From NCBI RefSeq assembly GCF_001544135.1, contig NZ_BCPV01000027.1, positions 1 to 51,843 on the forward strand: 51,843 bases of DNA, written 5' to 3'. Below the pieces are notes generated by a model. That model had not been told where the DNA came from and searched no databases. It saw only the letters and a list, made by a program, of their open reading frames with translations. The position numbers were made by a program, and so were the translations under genes. How positions within the stretch are numbered: position 1 is the stretch's first letter; every line of letters starts with the position of its first letter. Shown piece by piece: positions 1-8,746 of this stretch. This DNA is from Geobacillus zalihae NBRC 101842 (GTDB lineage: Bacteria > Bacillota > Bacilli > Bacillales > Anoxybacillaceae).

Positions 1-109
1 AACGGCGTCGAATACGGCGATGATGAACATTTTCCGTCCATCTCTTGTCAGCCAATGCCAAAACGTGTTGGCGCAGGTCAAAAGCGAGCTTGAAAAAATC
101 AAAGAATAA
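1..109 (+). pseudogene. C-terminal end of a YugN-like protein with an apparent frameshift
   Basis: Only the 3' end lies in the window. Frame 1 from base 1 reads NGVEYGDDEHFPS, which resembles the C-terminal part of YugN-like proteins as I remember them, but this frame stops at 91-93. Frame 2 takes over near base 40 with SLVSQCQNVLAQVK and ends KIKE at a TAA (107-109), which looks like the natural helical C-terminus. A single-base change around 35-45 would join them. It may be a real frameshift, a sequencing error, or a coincidence at the window edge. Function of the family is unknown. Confidence 0.45.
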
Positions 110-112
110 TCA

Positions 113-149
113 AAAAACGCATGAGAGCACGGTTCTCATGCGTTTTTTT
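113..149. terminator. Bidirectional Rho-independent terminator
   Basis: The stem ACGCATGAGA / TCTCATGCGT is flanked by A-runs on the left and T-runs on the right, so it can stop transcription in both directions between two convergent genes. The last three codons of the minus-strand Asp23-family gene lie inside the stem. Confidence 0.85.
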
Positions 150-462
150 CCGGCATGACAAGCCGTTTGACAACAATGTCGACCGCCTCGGCGACATATG
201 GCGTCATCGCGGCGATCTCCTCGGCAATATGCTGTTGCAACTGGCGGCAAACTTCCATCACCGGCGCCCCATATCGAATGGACATCTTGACCGTGACGCG
301 GCACCGCTCGCCTTGAGCAACGGTGATGAACACCTCACAATCGTCAAGTGCGACCTCCGTCTGGCCGCGCACACACATCATGACAATGGTCAACAGCGTC
401 GCCTCTACGGCGCTCCGTTTCCGATAGCGAAACGTGTTCACCGCCTTCTCCTCCCGCTGCAC
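136..462 (-). CDS. Asp23/Gls24 family envelope stress response protein
   Basis: The product has 108 residues, short for the family. The arrangement is typical: a beta-rich N-terminal half, then the middle stretch YGAPVMEVCRQLQQHI (residues ~63-78), matching the Asp23 pattern of a conserved segment before an amphipathic helix, ending VAEAVDIVVKRL. Such proteins (YloU, YqhY, Asp23) are linked to the cell envelope or to lipid metabolism; the role of this one is unknown. It is followed by a terminator overlapping its stop. A 434-bp gap separates it from the upstream gene on the same strand, so it probably has its own promoter. Confidence 0.75.
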   Translation of the reverse strand: MQREEKAVNTFRYRKRSAVEATLLTIVMMCVRGQTEVALDDCEVFITVAQGERCRVTVKMSIRYGAPVMEVCRQLQQHIAEEIAAMTPYVAEAVDIVVKRLVMPEKNA

Positions 463-612
463 AAAATCACGTCTATACAGGCGTGTTGTATTCTATATAT
501 ATAAGTTGCAATTTTGTTTTACATGGCATTGTTCGCTCTTCTTGTCACCGTGCCAGCTTGTTAGGTGATAAAGTAAAGACGGGACATGGAGGTCGGAAAT
601 TCTTTATTACAA

Positions 613-859
613 CCTATATAGATGCAATTTAAAGCTTTAACATTTTTCGTTTTTACCGGTCATTGCATCCGACTGCCGAATGACCGAACAACACCGCTTT
701 CAGACCCATGAATGGGTCTTGGGAAGCGAGTCGTTGTTCGGTCGTCCGTCACGCCAAGGCGTGACGGGGGCAAGCCTGCGGCTTGCCCTCGACAGTCGAA
801 ACATCGATAAGTGGCTTTTCTATCCAAGATATGTTAAACGTTTTGGTTGCATCTATATA
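613..859. repeat. About 250-bp nested palindromic element (MITE-like)
   Basis: This fills most of the gene-free stretch 463-896. Outer arms 615-643 and 831-859 are inverted copies with 24 of 29 matches, sharing a 13-bp TATATAGATGCAA core. Inside are CGACTG (670-675) with CAGTCG (793-798), GACCGAACAAC (682-692) with GTTGTTCGGTC (733-743), AGACCCAT (702-709) with ATGGGTCT (712-719), and two perfect hairpins at 747-766 and 768-788. The whole can fold as one large cruciform or RNA. No target duplication or coding frame was seen. It may be a mobile miniature element or a structured 3' region of the minus-strand DUF420 gene. Confidence 0.65.
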
Positions 860-896
860 TATGCAGCCATCCCTGCCCTTGCTCCTTGCCCGCCGG

Positions 897-1352
897 TTAA
901 AAACCGAGCACCGCCTTGATGAGCGACGTCGTTTGGCCCCCTGGATAGAGGACATAAAGCAGCCAATAGACGACGACCCCGGTTGAGGCGCTGCCAAACC
1001 AAATGATGCTGGTGATCGGCCCAAGCCGACGATGGCGGGCCCTCTTGTCTTTCAATCCCGTCCAAATCGTGACAAGGCCAAATACGGCGCCAACTGTCGC
1101 CAGCACAATATGGAAAATAAGAAACAGCGTATAGTACACTTTGACGTTCTCCGGCCCGCCAAAGCTCGTATTGCCGATAAACAACGTCCGCGACATGTAA
1201 ATGGTGAAAAACAGCAAAGCAAACACCGCTGCCGTCAGCATCACCTTTTTATGCGCTTCGATCCGCCTGCGGCTGATCAAATACCACCCATAAGCAACAA
1301 GCAAAGCGCTGATCACGATGCAGCTCGTGCTGATTGTCGGTAAAACGGCCAT
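897..1352 (-). CDS. DUF420 family membrane protein (YozB-like)
   Basis: The 151-residue protein has about four membrane segments, starting with LPTISTSCIVISALLVAYGW, and the motifs RRRIEAHKKVMLTA and HIVLATVGAVFGL typical of DUF420, a family related to SCO/cytochrome-oxidase assembly neighbourhoods. The conserved histidines (HKK at ~34 and IFHIVLA at ~80) could bind metal or heme, but this is inference. It lies just downstream of ctaG on the same strand, 49 bp away, suggesting a role in caa3 oxidase biogenesis. The ATG is preceded by AAAGGGAG. Confidence 0.8.
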   Translation of the reverse strand: MAVLPTISTSCIVISALLVAYGWYLISRRRIEAHKKVMLTAAVFALLFFTIYMSRTLFIGNTSFGGPENVKVYYTLFLIFHIVLATVGAVFGLVTIWTGLKDKRARHRRLGPITSIIWFGSASTGVVVYWLLYVLYPGGQTTSLIKAVLGF

Positions 1353-1401
1353 CGCTTCTCTCCCTTTCTTCTTTGTTCATCGTTTAGCGGCCAACCGCGC
1401 T

Positions 1402-2304
1402 TTACAGTTTGGTCGGCCGCAGCTCCATATCCATGCTTGGCTCTTTCTCCCGCTCCTTCCGATACCATTCGGTGAAGATGAAGAACAGCATCGTCCCGTA
1501 CACGATTTCCTGGATGATTTTCATCAACACTCCGCCGAGCTGCTGATCATGGAGCGGCGACATCGATAAAAACATTTGCGGCCCGGTCAAATCAAGCGAA
1601 GCCAGCGTCCCTTGAGGAACGCATAGAGCCAGCGCGGCCATCCATGCTTTCGGGTCCGTATACGTCGCATAAAGCGGCGTATCGGTAAAAATGATGAGCG
1701 CGCAAGCCGGGGTCAACAGCATGCCGTCAGCGAAAATGTAACCCATTTTTTTTAAGCCGGACAATGTTTGCCACTCAGGAAGTTTATTAACAAGCGGCCA
1801 CCACATGCAAAACGCAGCAACGAAAATGACCGAGGTAACAAAGGCATGCAGCCACATATTCATTTTCACAGCGTCAAAAATGAATGGAACGTGATAAAGC
1901 GAAAACAAACCGTTAAACAGCAGTAGCGCCACAATCGGCTTTGTCAACAACCGAAACACGCGGCGCACCGCTGCGAAACGGAACGCTCGCTCATAAAGCG
2001 GCGCCGGAATGCCTAAAATAAAACATTGCGGCACGATCAAATACAGCACTGCCATTTGCACCATATGGGCGGTGAACGTCAAATGGCCCATCAAATCCAG
2101 CGGAGACCCTTTGCATATATAAAGAAGCGCCATCCCGGTCCAAAAATATGCTTTCTGCTTCCCCGAAACGGCATCACCGAGGCCGAAACGCTGCCGCCAT
2201 GGCCCGGTGATCCCCATGTACAGCAATGCAACCGCCACTAACACAAGCAAAAAAAACGGACTCCAAAGGGCGACGGGGCCAAACATTTGCAGCGATTGAA
2301 ACAT
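1402..2304 (-). CDS. ctaG: Cytochrome c oxidase assembly factor CtaG (caa3 type)
   Basis: A 300-residue polytopic membrane protein of the CtaG_caa3 family, needed in Bacillus to form active caa3 oxidase, probably at the CuB step. Seven hydrophobic segments are visible from LWSPFFLLVLVAVALLYMGI onward, with conserved histidines in LMGHLTFTAHMVQM and LYHVPFIFD. It follows ctaF, but a strong terminator (2367-2405) sits between them, and the minus strand carries TATAAT at 2334-2339 before the start, so it may be transcribed separately from ctaBCDEF. Confidence 0.92.
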   Translation of the reverse strand: MFQSLQMFGPVALWSPFFLLVLVAVALLYMGITGPWRQRFGLGDAVSGKQKAYFWTGMALLYICKGSPLDLMGHLTFTAHMVQMAVLYLIVPQCFILGIPAPLYERAFRFAAVRRVFRLLTKPIVALLLFNGLFSLYHVPFIFDAVKMNMWLHAFVTSVIFVAAFCMWWPLVNKLPEWQTLSGLKKMGYIFADGMLLTPACALIIFTDTPLYATYTDPKAWMAALALCVPQGTLASLDLTGPQMFLSMSPLHDQQLGGVLMKIIQEIVYGTMLFFIFTEWYRKEREKEPSMDMELRPTKL

Positions 2305-2366
2305 ACGAATCCCCTCCTGATTGGTCCTTTCCCATTATACTACAAGACGCCGCGCCACAGCTATTC

Positions 2367-2405
2367 AAAAAAGGGGAAACCGGCGCAAAACCGATTCCCC
2401 CTTTT
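2367..2405 (-). terminator. Rho-independent terminator after ctaF
   Basis: On the minus strand a GGGGGAATCGG stem, short loop and CCGGTTTCCCC arm are followed by six T. It lies directly behind the ctaF stop codon and ends the oxidase operon before ctaG. Confidence 0.85.
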
Positions 2406-2406
2406 C

Positions 2407-2739
2407 TTACCACCAAATGACTGTTGTAAACGCCCAAACGAGCAAAAGCATAACCGCCACACCGCCGTAAATAAACATCGCCGGGAATTCGTGGCCTTTA
2501 TGGCTCATGTGCATGAAATAATACAGCTGAAATGCGACCTGCACGGCGGCTAAAAGCAAAATAAACGGAACGACAAACCAATGGGAAAACTCTTCGTAAC
2601 CAACGGCGGCGAAGGCGATGAGCGTCAACAAAATCATCAAAACGAATGCAATCATTTGATGGCGCATCTCTTCCGCGTTTTTCCGCCGGCGATACGCCAA
2701 ATCGACGCGTTCATTTCCTGAATTCGTTTGATTCGCCAT
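2407..2739 (-). CDS. ctaF: Cytochrome c oxidase caa3 subunit IV
   Basis: A 110-residue protein with three membrane helices (FVLMILLTLIAFAAVGY, WFVVPFILLLAAVQVAFQ, FIYGGVAVMLLLVWAFTTV) and the HMSHKGHEFP loop typical of prokaryotic cytochrome oxidase subunit IV (COX4_pro). It stabilises the caa3 complex. It is the last gene of the ctaBCDEF run, 4 bp after ctaE, with its terminator immediately behind. Confidence 0.93.
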   Translation of the reverse strand: MANQTNSGNERVDLAYRRRKNAEEMRHQMIAFVLMILLTLIAFAAVGYEEFSHWFVVPFILLLAAVQVAFQLYYFMHMSHKGHEFPAMFIYGGVAVMLLLVWAFTTVIWW

Positions 2740-2743
2740 ACGT

Positions 2744-3364
2744 TCACCCCACCATTCCCATCAAATATACAACGGTAAAAATGAACACCCAGACAACGTC
2801 AATGAAGTGCCAATACAGGCTTGCGACGTAAAATTTCGGGGCGTTGTATAAATTCAACCCACGCTTAGCATTGCGAATCATGAGCGTCAAAATCCAAAGC
2901 AACCCGAACGCGACGTGGCTTCCGTGCGTGCCAACGAGCGTGTAGAATGCTGAAGCGAAAGCGCTGGTCGTAAACTTATGGCCTTCATGCACATATTCAT
3001 TGAACTCGTAAATTTCCAAGCCCAAAAAGCCGGCGCCAAGCAAAACAGTGATGCCAAACCAGAGCTGCATCTTTTTAAAGTCAAAGTTTTTCATATGATA
3101 AATGGCATACACGCTCGTCAAGCTGCTGGTTAGCAGCAGCATCGTTGCCATGAACACAACCGGCATTTGGAACAGTTCTTCCGCCGAAGGACCGCCGTTC
3201 GTTTTATCTTTCAGCGCCAAATAGGTGGCGAAGAGAGAGGCGAACAGCACCGTCTCTCCGCCTAAAAAGAGCCAGAAGCCGAGAAACTTATTTTTTCCCT
3301 CAAGGGTGGCGCGTTCCGGCGCGGCTGGAAACGTCTCGGCCGTCAATTTTTCCTCTGCATGCAT
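2744..3364 (-). CDS. ctaE: Cytochrome c oxidase caa3 subunit III
   Basis: A 206-residue heme-copper oxidase subunit III with five membrane segments. Signature parts are KNKFLGFWLFLGGETVLFAS near the N-terminus and GTHGSHVAFGLLW and YWHFIDVVWVFIF in the second half. It is a core membrane subunit that binds no cofactor. Its ATG overlaps the ctaD stop by one base (TGATG), so translation is probably coupled. Confidence 0.96.
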   Translation of the reverse strand: MHAEEKLTAETFPAAPERATLEGKNKFLGFWLFLGGETVLFASLFATYLALKDKTNGGPSAEELFQMPVVFMATMLLLTSSLTSVYAIYHMKNFDFKKMQLWFGITVLLGAGFLGLEIYEFNEYVHEGHKFTTSAFASAFYTLVGTHGSHVAFGLLWILTLMIRNAKRGLNLYNAPKFYVASLYWHFIDVVWVFIFTVVYLMGMVG

Positions 3365-5235
3365 CAGGCGTTCGCCTCCTTCTTCTCAAGTTCAAGCACT
3401 TCTTCTTTATGGATGTGGAAGCCGTGATCATCGATCACCGAGCGCAAGAACATCGAACCGAGCGTAATGAGCAGACCGAGAATGCCGACCGGCAAGCCCC
3501 ATCCGGCGTCATTATGATACGTAAAGCCGAAGGCGGCGACAAACAGACCAAACGCAATGACAAACGGCAAAAACGACGAATTCGGCATATGGATGTCGCC
3601 AAGCGGTTCAGCTGGCGTCAATTCTTTTTTGCCTTCCATTTTTTCAAGCCAGAAAGCATCCAAGCCACGGACAAGCGGTGTTTGCGCAAAGTTGTACACC
3701 GGCGGCGGCGAAGCGATCGCCCATTCGAGCGTGCGGCCGTCGCCCCATGCATCGCCCGGCACTTTTTCGCCTTTTGCTGTCGTTACCACAATGTTAATAA
3801 GTAAAATAATCGTGGCAGCCGCCATAAAGAACGCACCGACCGTGCTGACGAAGTTCCCTGTCTCCCATCCTTGGTTCGGCAAATACGTAAACACGCGCCG
3901 CGGCATCCCTGTCAAACCAAGGAAGTGCTGAATAAAGAACGTTAAATGGAACCCGATAAAGAACAGCCAGAATGTCATTTTGCCGAGCGTTTCATTCAGC
4001 ATGCGGCCAAACATTTTCGGCCACCAATAATGCGTGCCGGCAAGCAAAGCGAACACAACCCCGCCGACGATGACGTAATGGAAGTGCGCAACGACGAAAT
4101 AGCTGTCATGGTATTGATAGTCCGCCGCCGCCGACGCCAACATGACCCCGGTCACCCCGCCCATGACGAACGACGGGATGAAGGCGACGGCATAATGCAT
4201 CGGCGTTGTGAATTTGATGCTTCCGCCCCACATCGTAAACAGCCAGTTGAAAATTTTGACTCCTGTCGGAACGGCGATCGTCATCGTCGCGACGGCAAAG
4301 ATGGCGTTCGCAATCGGCCCCATCCCGACCGTGAACATATGGTGCGCCCATACCATGAACCCTAAGAACGCGATGAGCACGGTCGCAAACACCATTGACG
4401 AATAGCCGAACAGCCGCTTGCGCGAGAACGTCGCAAAAATTTCCGAGAAAATGCCGAACGCCGGCAAAACAAGAATGTAGACTTCCGGATGGCCGAATAC
4501 CCAGAACAAGTGCTCCCAAATGATCGTATTGCCGCCGGCAGCTGGGTTAAAGAAGTTGCCGCCAAACAAACGATCCATCATCATAAAAATCAAACCAACC
4601 GTCAGCGGTGGAAACGCAAACAAGATGAGCGCCGACGTCACAAACGTCGCCCATGTGAACATCGGCATGCGCATAAACGTCATGCCCGGAGCGCGCATGT
4701 TGATGATCGTCACAAGAAAGTTAATGGCACCCATGATCGTTCCGAAGCCGGAAATTTGCAGCCCGAGCGTATAAAAGTCGATGCCATGATGCGCTTTTGA
4801 GTCAAGCGACAGCGACGCATACGACGTCCAACCAGCGTCCGGTGCGCCGCCTAAAAACCATGAACAGTTCAAAAACAAACCACCGAAGAAAAACATCCAG
4901 AATCCAAGAGCGTTCAAAAACGGGAACGCGACGTCGCGCGCGCCGATCTGCAGCGGCACGACTGCGTTCATAAAGGCGAAAACAAGCGGCATCGCAGCCA
5001 AGAAAATCATCGTCGTTCCATGCATCGTCAGCACTTCGTTATACAAGCCGCCGACAAGGAAATCGTTGTTCGGCTTCGCGAGCTGAATGCGGATGAACAA
5101 CGCCTCGAGACCACCGAGCAGGAAGAAAAACCCGCCGGAAATCAAGTACAGATGGGCGATTTTTTTATGGTCGACCGTTGTCAAATAATCCCACAAAACG
5201 GCGCCAACACCCTTTTTGCGCGCGATTGTACTCAC
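3364..5235 (-). CDS. ctaD: Cytochrome c oxidase caa3 subunit I
   Basis: The 623-residue catalytic subunit oxidises cytochrome c and reduces O2 to water while pumping protons. Heme and CuB ligands can be placed: His72 (TMHGTTM), His249 with the cross-linked Tyr253 in HPEVY, the His298-His299 pair, and His384/His386 in AHFHY. The C-terminal extension with two further helices is usual for caa3 subunit I. The start is GTG (MSTIARKK) with AAGGAGG seven bases upstream. It is in the ctaBCDEF operon, 22 bp after ctaC. Confidence 0.97.
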   Translation of the reverse strand: MSTIARKKGVGAVLWDYLTTVDHKKIAHLYLISGGFFFLLGGLEALFIRIQLAKPNNDFLVGGLYNEVLTMHGTTMIFLAAMPLVFAFMNAVVPLQIGARDVAFPFLNALGFWMFFFGGLFLNCSWFLGGAPDAGWTSYASLSLDSKAHHGIDFYTLGLQISGFGTIMGAINFLVTIINMRAPGMTFMRMPMFTWATFVTSALILFAFPPLTVGLIFMMMDRLFGGNFFNPAAGGNTIIWEHLFWVFGHPEVYILVLPAFGIFSEIFATFSRKRLFGYSSMVFATVLIAFLGFMVWAHHMFTVGMGPIANAIFAVATMTIAVPTGVKIFNWLFTMWGGSIKFTTPMHYAVAFIPSFVMGGVTGVMLASAAADYQYHDSYFVVAHFHYVIVGGVVFALLAGTHYWWPKMFGRMLNETLGKMTFWLFFIGFHLTFFIQHFLGLTGMPRRVFTYLPNQGWETGNFVSTVGAFFMAAATIILLINIVVTTAKGEKVPGDAWGDGRTLEWAIASPPPVYNFAQTPLVRGLDAFWLEKMEGKKELTPAEPLGDIHMPNSSFLPFVIAFGLFVAAFGFTYHNDAGWGLPVGILGLLITLGSMFLRSVIDDHGFHIHKEEVLELEKKEANA

Positions 5236-5257
5236 GGTGAAACCTCCTTCTCATGCT

Positions 5258-6328
5258 TTATTCCACTTTTAAGCTCATCAAATATTTCGCCAATGCGTCA
5301 ATTTGCTCTTCCGTCAAGTGGCCATATGTACCCGCCATTTTATTTCCAGGCTTCACGCTGTTCGGGTCTCTCAGCCATTTTTTCAGATTTTCTTCGTTAT
5401 GCTCCAAAATACCGGCGATTCGTTCGCGATCGCCAAAGTTCGCCAAGTTCGGCGCTGTGCGTGCCTGTTCCGGACGCTTGTCCACAGGCGTCACCGCATG
5501 GCAGCCAATACAGCTTTTATTGAAAATCGCTTCGCCTTCTTTGGCAACCGGATCGGTGACAACCGGTTTTTTCACATTTTGCATCTTTTTCACCCAGGCG
5601 TCAAATTGGTCGCGCGGCAACGGCCGAACTTTAAAGTCCATCAGCGCATGGGACGGACCGCAAAGCTCCGCACATTTGCCGTAAAAGACGCCGCCGGCCT
5701 TATCGGTCGCTTTTTGATCAAAAACAAGCCAAAATTGGTTTTTGTTGTCGGTGTTCGTATCCATTTTGCCGCCGACCGCCGGAATCCAGAACGAATGTTT
5801 GACATCCGACGCAATCAAGTTGAAATACACTTTTTCATTCGTCGGCACGACCAAATCTTGGCTCGTGATAATGCCGTAATCCGGATATTCAAACTCCCAC
5901 CAGTATTGGTTGGCGCGAACATTGACGACAACTGTATCCTTATCTCGTTTTTTGTCGTTCATCGCCTTGACGTCGGCGAGTTTAAATGTAGTCAATACCG
6001 TCGGCACAGCCAAAATGAGCAAGAGGATGATCGGAATGACAGTCCAAATAATTTCCAGCTTATGACTTCCTTCCACTTGCTTCGGGATTTTGTTTTCTTC
6101 CCCCTTGCGCCGCCGGAAGCGGATGACAACGTAAACGAAGATGATCGCCACGACGACAATGACGAGCACCATGATCGATGTGCTCAACAACATGAGCGAA
6201 TACTGCATGTCCGCTACTTCACCGGCGGGCTGGAGCGTCGATAAAAACGGCTTGCCGCAGCCGGCGAGCAACAGCGCCATCATCCCGAACAGGGAAAATA
6301 AGCGCCAGTTACAGAGCCCCTTGTTCAT
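5258..6328 (-). CDS. ctaC: Cytochrome c oxidase caa3 subunit II with fused cytochrome c domain
   Basis: A 356-residue lipoprotein: signal peptide and lipobox LAGC (Cys24), two membrane helices (~44-68, ~92-113), a cupredoxin domain carrying the CuA site (His178, Cys219, Cys223, His227 in CAELCGPSH), and a C-terminal cytochrome c domain with CIGCH (Cys273-His277) and a likely Met ligand near 331. This fusion defines caa3 oxidases. Electrons enter here and pass to subunit I. The start has only a weak Shine-Dalgarno sequence nearby. Confidence 0.97.
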   Translation of the reverse strand: MNKGLCNWRLFSLFGMMALLLAGCGKPFLSTLQPAGEVADMQYSLMLLSTSIMVLVIVVVAIIFVYVVIRFRRRKGEENKIPKQVEGSHKLEIIWTVIPIILLLILAVPTVLTTFKLADVKAMNDKKRDKDTVVVNVRANQYWWEFEYPDYGIITSQDLVVPTNEKVYFNLIASDVKHSFWIPAVGGKMDTNTDNKNQFWLVFDQKATDKAGGVFYGKCAELCGPSHALMDFKVRPLPRDQFDAWVKKMQNVKKPVVTDPVAKEGEAIFNKSCIGCHAVTPVDKRPEQARTAPNLANFGDRERIAGILEHNEENLKKWLRDPNSVKPGNKMAGTYGHLTEEQIDALAKYLMSLKVE

Positions 6329-6406
6329 AGCCTAATCAAACCCCTCTTTCCTTTGATGGATAAATGTGTATGTCAATTCTTTCACAAAGAAAGAATTTTA
6401 ACCTGC

Positions 6407-7336
6407 TCACCAAATCGTAGCGATGACCATTGCCACGAACAAAATGGTCAAATAGTTGAGCGAATAGACGAACATCCACTTCGCCCATTTGATGTCATCT
6501 TTCATTTTCAAACCCGCCAATCCCAGCAGCAGCCAGCCGACATTGAGCAGCGTGGCCACGACTAAAAATGGAACGCCAAGCGAGAACAAGTAAAACGGCA
6601 ACGGCAGCAAACACGCCACCCAAACGATGATTTGCCGCTTCGTCATGGCGAATCCATGGACGACCGGCAGCATCGGGATGCCGGCGGTGCGGTATTCTTC
6701 ACACCGCTTCATCGCCAACGCCAAAAAGTGCGGCGGCTGCCACAAAAACATGATTAAAAACAGGATGAACGGAACAATATGGAAATCCGGATCAACCGCC
6801 GTCCAGCCGATCACCGGCGGCACCGCGCCGGAAATGCTGCCGACAACGGTGTTGATCGTGTAATGGCGCTTCGTCCAAAGCGTATATAAAAAGACGTATG
6901 TCACCATACCGATCAATCCAACGACAGCAGCCGTAACCGTTGTCATAAGCAGGCTCATCTCGCCGATTGCGACAAGACCAATCCCAAGCCAAAGCACCCG
7001 CCGCGGATCCATCGTCCCGGTGACGGTCGGGCGTGCTTTCGTTCGCTCCATATATTGATCAATGTCGCGGTCAATGTAGTTGTTGATCGCACATGAACCC
7101 GCGATGACAAGCGCTGCCCCAAACAGCGTGAAAAAAACAAGATGCAGGTTCTCCAAAAAGTGTTCCCCAGTAAAATAAAACGCCAGCCACATCCCGGCGA
7201 ACGTCGTAATCAAATTCGAATTGACGATTCCGATTTTCACAACAGACGATAACTCTCTCCAAACTGTCTTGACGCTCACATGCGAGCGATGACCGGCATC
7301 GGCCGCATCCTGGTGCACCGCTTTCAATTCGGCCAT
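6407..7336 (-). CDS. ctaB: Protoheme IX farnesyltransferase (heme O synthase)
   Basis: A 309-residue UbiA-family membrane prenyltransferase that adds farnesyl to heme B, giving heme O, the substrate of CtaA. The first Asp-rich motif [19 protein letters not shown] and several membrane helices are clear. I chose the ATG of MAELKAVH (7334-7336) because GAGGAGG lies about ten bases upstream; a longer frame starting with TTG at 7414 lacks such a site. It heads the ctaBCDEF gene run and diverges from ctaA. Confidence 0.95.
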   Translation of the reverse strand: MAELKAVHQDAADAGHRSHVSVKTVWRELSSVVKIGIVNSNLITTFAGMWLAFYFTGEHFLENLHLVFFTLFGAALVIAGSCAINNYIDRDIDQYMERTKARPTVTGTMDPRRVLWLGIGLVAIGEMSLLMTTVTAAVVGLIGMVTYVFLYTLWTKRHYTINTVVGSISGAVPPVIGWTAVDPDFHIVPFILFLIMFLWQPPHFLALAMKRCEEYRTAGIPMLPVVHGFAMTKRQIIVWVACLLPLPFYLFSLGVPFLVVATLLNVGWLLLGLAGLKMKDDIKWAKWMFVYSLNYLTILFVAMVIATIW

Positions 7337-7716
7337 GTCTCCTGTTCCTCCTCGCTGCGCCGCTCCTTGCCCGGCCGGCGCCGTGATGTTGCCTGAAATT
7401 CTTTCCAACGCCAAATAGCCAAAACGGGCTGTTTCCTCTTTATATTAAATCACATTTTTTCCTCATCATGTGAACTTTTTTTGAATAATTTGTGTCAAAT
7501 TTTTGAATGCGCGCACCCAAAACGGCTCATTCGCTTGTCCCATTAATATTTCTAGCAAACTTAATCGACTTATTCAATATGCAAACGTCATTTTGTGTTT
7601 CCGGCCGCCATCGTGTAAAATAGATTTGGCTTGGCAGCACGGTTGGCTGCAATAAAATCCATCACTTTACTAATATGGACAAAATCACAGTTTCTCAATA
7701 CAAGAAGGTGAAGATT
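7337..7716. promoter_or_regulatory. Divergent ctaB-ctaA control region
   Basis: This 380-bp gene-free stretch separates the divergent ctaB and ctaA. It holds an inverted repeat TCACAT-N12-ATGTGA (7450-7473) and an AT-rich block with ATTTGTGTCAAAT (~7488-7500). In B. subtilis the equivalent region carries ResD sites, so a redox regulator could act here, but I did not identify a ResD site with confidence. No clear -35/-10 pair was fixed on either strand. Confidence 0.45.
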
Positions 7717-8670
7717 TTGCAACGTTCACTGAAATGGTTTGCCTCGGCAACCACGTTGGCAATGTTGTTTGTTTTAATTGGTGGAGCGCTTGTGACCAAA
7801 ACCGGCTCCGGCATGGGGTGCGGCCGATCATGGCCGCTGTGCAACGGCCAATGGGTGCCGGATCAGATTACGCCTGAGCTCATCATCGAGCTGAGCCATC
7901 GACTCGTTTCCGGCTTTGCCGGCATCATGGTGCTCATCCTTTCCATCTGGGCGTGGAGAGCCATTGGCCATGTGCGGGAGACAAAGTTTTTAGCTGTCAT
8001 ATCGTTTGTCTTTCTCGTCTTGCAAGGGCTGATCGGCGCCGCCGCGGTCGTGTGGGGGCAGTCCGATTTCGTCCTCGCCTTGCATTTCGGCATTTCGCTC
8101 ATTTCGTTTGCCGCTGTGTTGCTGTTGACGCTATTGATTTTTGAAATCGACAAAACGTTTTCCGCCGCTTCCCTTTCGCTTGACGGCAAAATGCGGTTTC
8201 ATATTTACGGCATCACCATATACTCATACATCGTCGTCTACACCGGGGCGCTCGTGCGCCATACGAACGCCAGCCTCGCCTGTCCGAGCTGGCCGCTTTG
8301 CGCGAAAACGCGCCTCCTCCCGGCTCAGTTTCATGAATGGGTGCAGATGGGTCATCGATTGGCCGCTCTTGTCATCATCATTTGGATCGCTGCTGCCGCC
8401 ATACACGCTGTGCGTCATTATCGCGAACAGCCGGTCATCTACTACGGATGGCTCATCGCTCTTTTGCTCGTGCTCGCGCAAATGACAACCGGAGCGCTTG
8501 TCGTTTTTACGCAGCTGAATTTATACATTGCCTTGGCGCATGCCTTTTTCATTTCCTGCCTGTTCGGCGTGCTCAGCTATTTATTGCTCTTGGCGCTCCG
8601 CACCCGCCGGGCGCCGGTAAAAGCCGCCGACCACTCAGCCGAGGAAGCGGCGCCGGCCACGTTGAAATGA
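7717..8670 (+). CDS. ctaA: Heme A synthase
   Basis: A 317-residue COX15/CtaA-family membrane protein that oxidises heme O to heme A. It has eight hydrophobic segments, the conserved cysteine motif [11 protein letters not shown] in the first periplasmic-side loop and a second Cys pair LACPSWPLC in the second half. Conserved histidines are seen in ELSHRLVSG and [10 protein letters not shown] chose the TTG at 7717 (MQRSLKWF) because AGAAGGTG precedes it by six bases; an in-frame ATG at 7675 has no ribosome site. A terminator follows. Confidence 0.93.
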   Translation: MQRSLKWFASATTLAMLFVLIGGALVTKTGSGMGCGRSWPLCNGQWVPDQITPELIIELSHRLVSGFAGIMVLILSIWAWRAIGHVRETKFLAVISFVFLVLQGLIGAAAVVWGQSDFVLALHFGISLISFAAVLLLTLLIFEIDKTFSAASLSLDGKMRFHIYGITIYSYIVVYTGALVRHTNASLACPSWPLCAKTRLLPAQFHEWVQMGHRLAALVIIIWIAAAAIHAVRHYREQPVIYYGWLIALLLVLAQMTTGALVVFTQLNLYIALAHAFFISCLFGVLSYLLLLALRTRRAPVKAADHSAEEAAPATLK

Positions 8671-8688
8671 CGGCCATCCATCCGCAAA

Positions 8689-8729
8689 CAAAAAGGGATG
8701 CCCGCCAAAACTTGGGCACCCCTTTTTTT
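8689..8729. terminator. Bidirectional terminator between ctaA and pyc
   Basis: A-run, AAGGGATGCCC, loop, GGGCACCCCTT and a T-run. It serves the convergent ctaA (plus) and pyc (minus). Confidence 0.85.
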
Positions 8730-8746
8730 GTTCGGTATAGACCGTT

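Noticed and set aside
680-919. Short frames within the 613-859 palindrome
   Set aside because: They are a by-product of the symmetric hairpins and have no ribosome sites.
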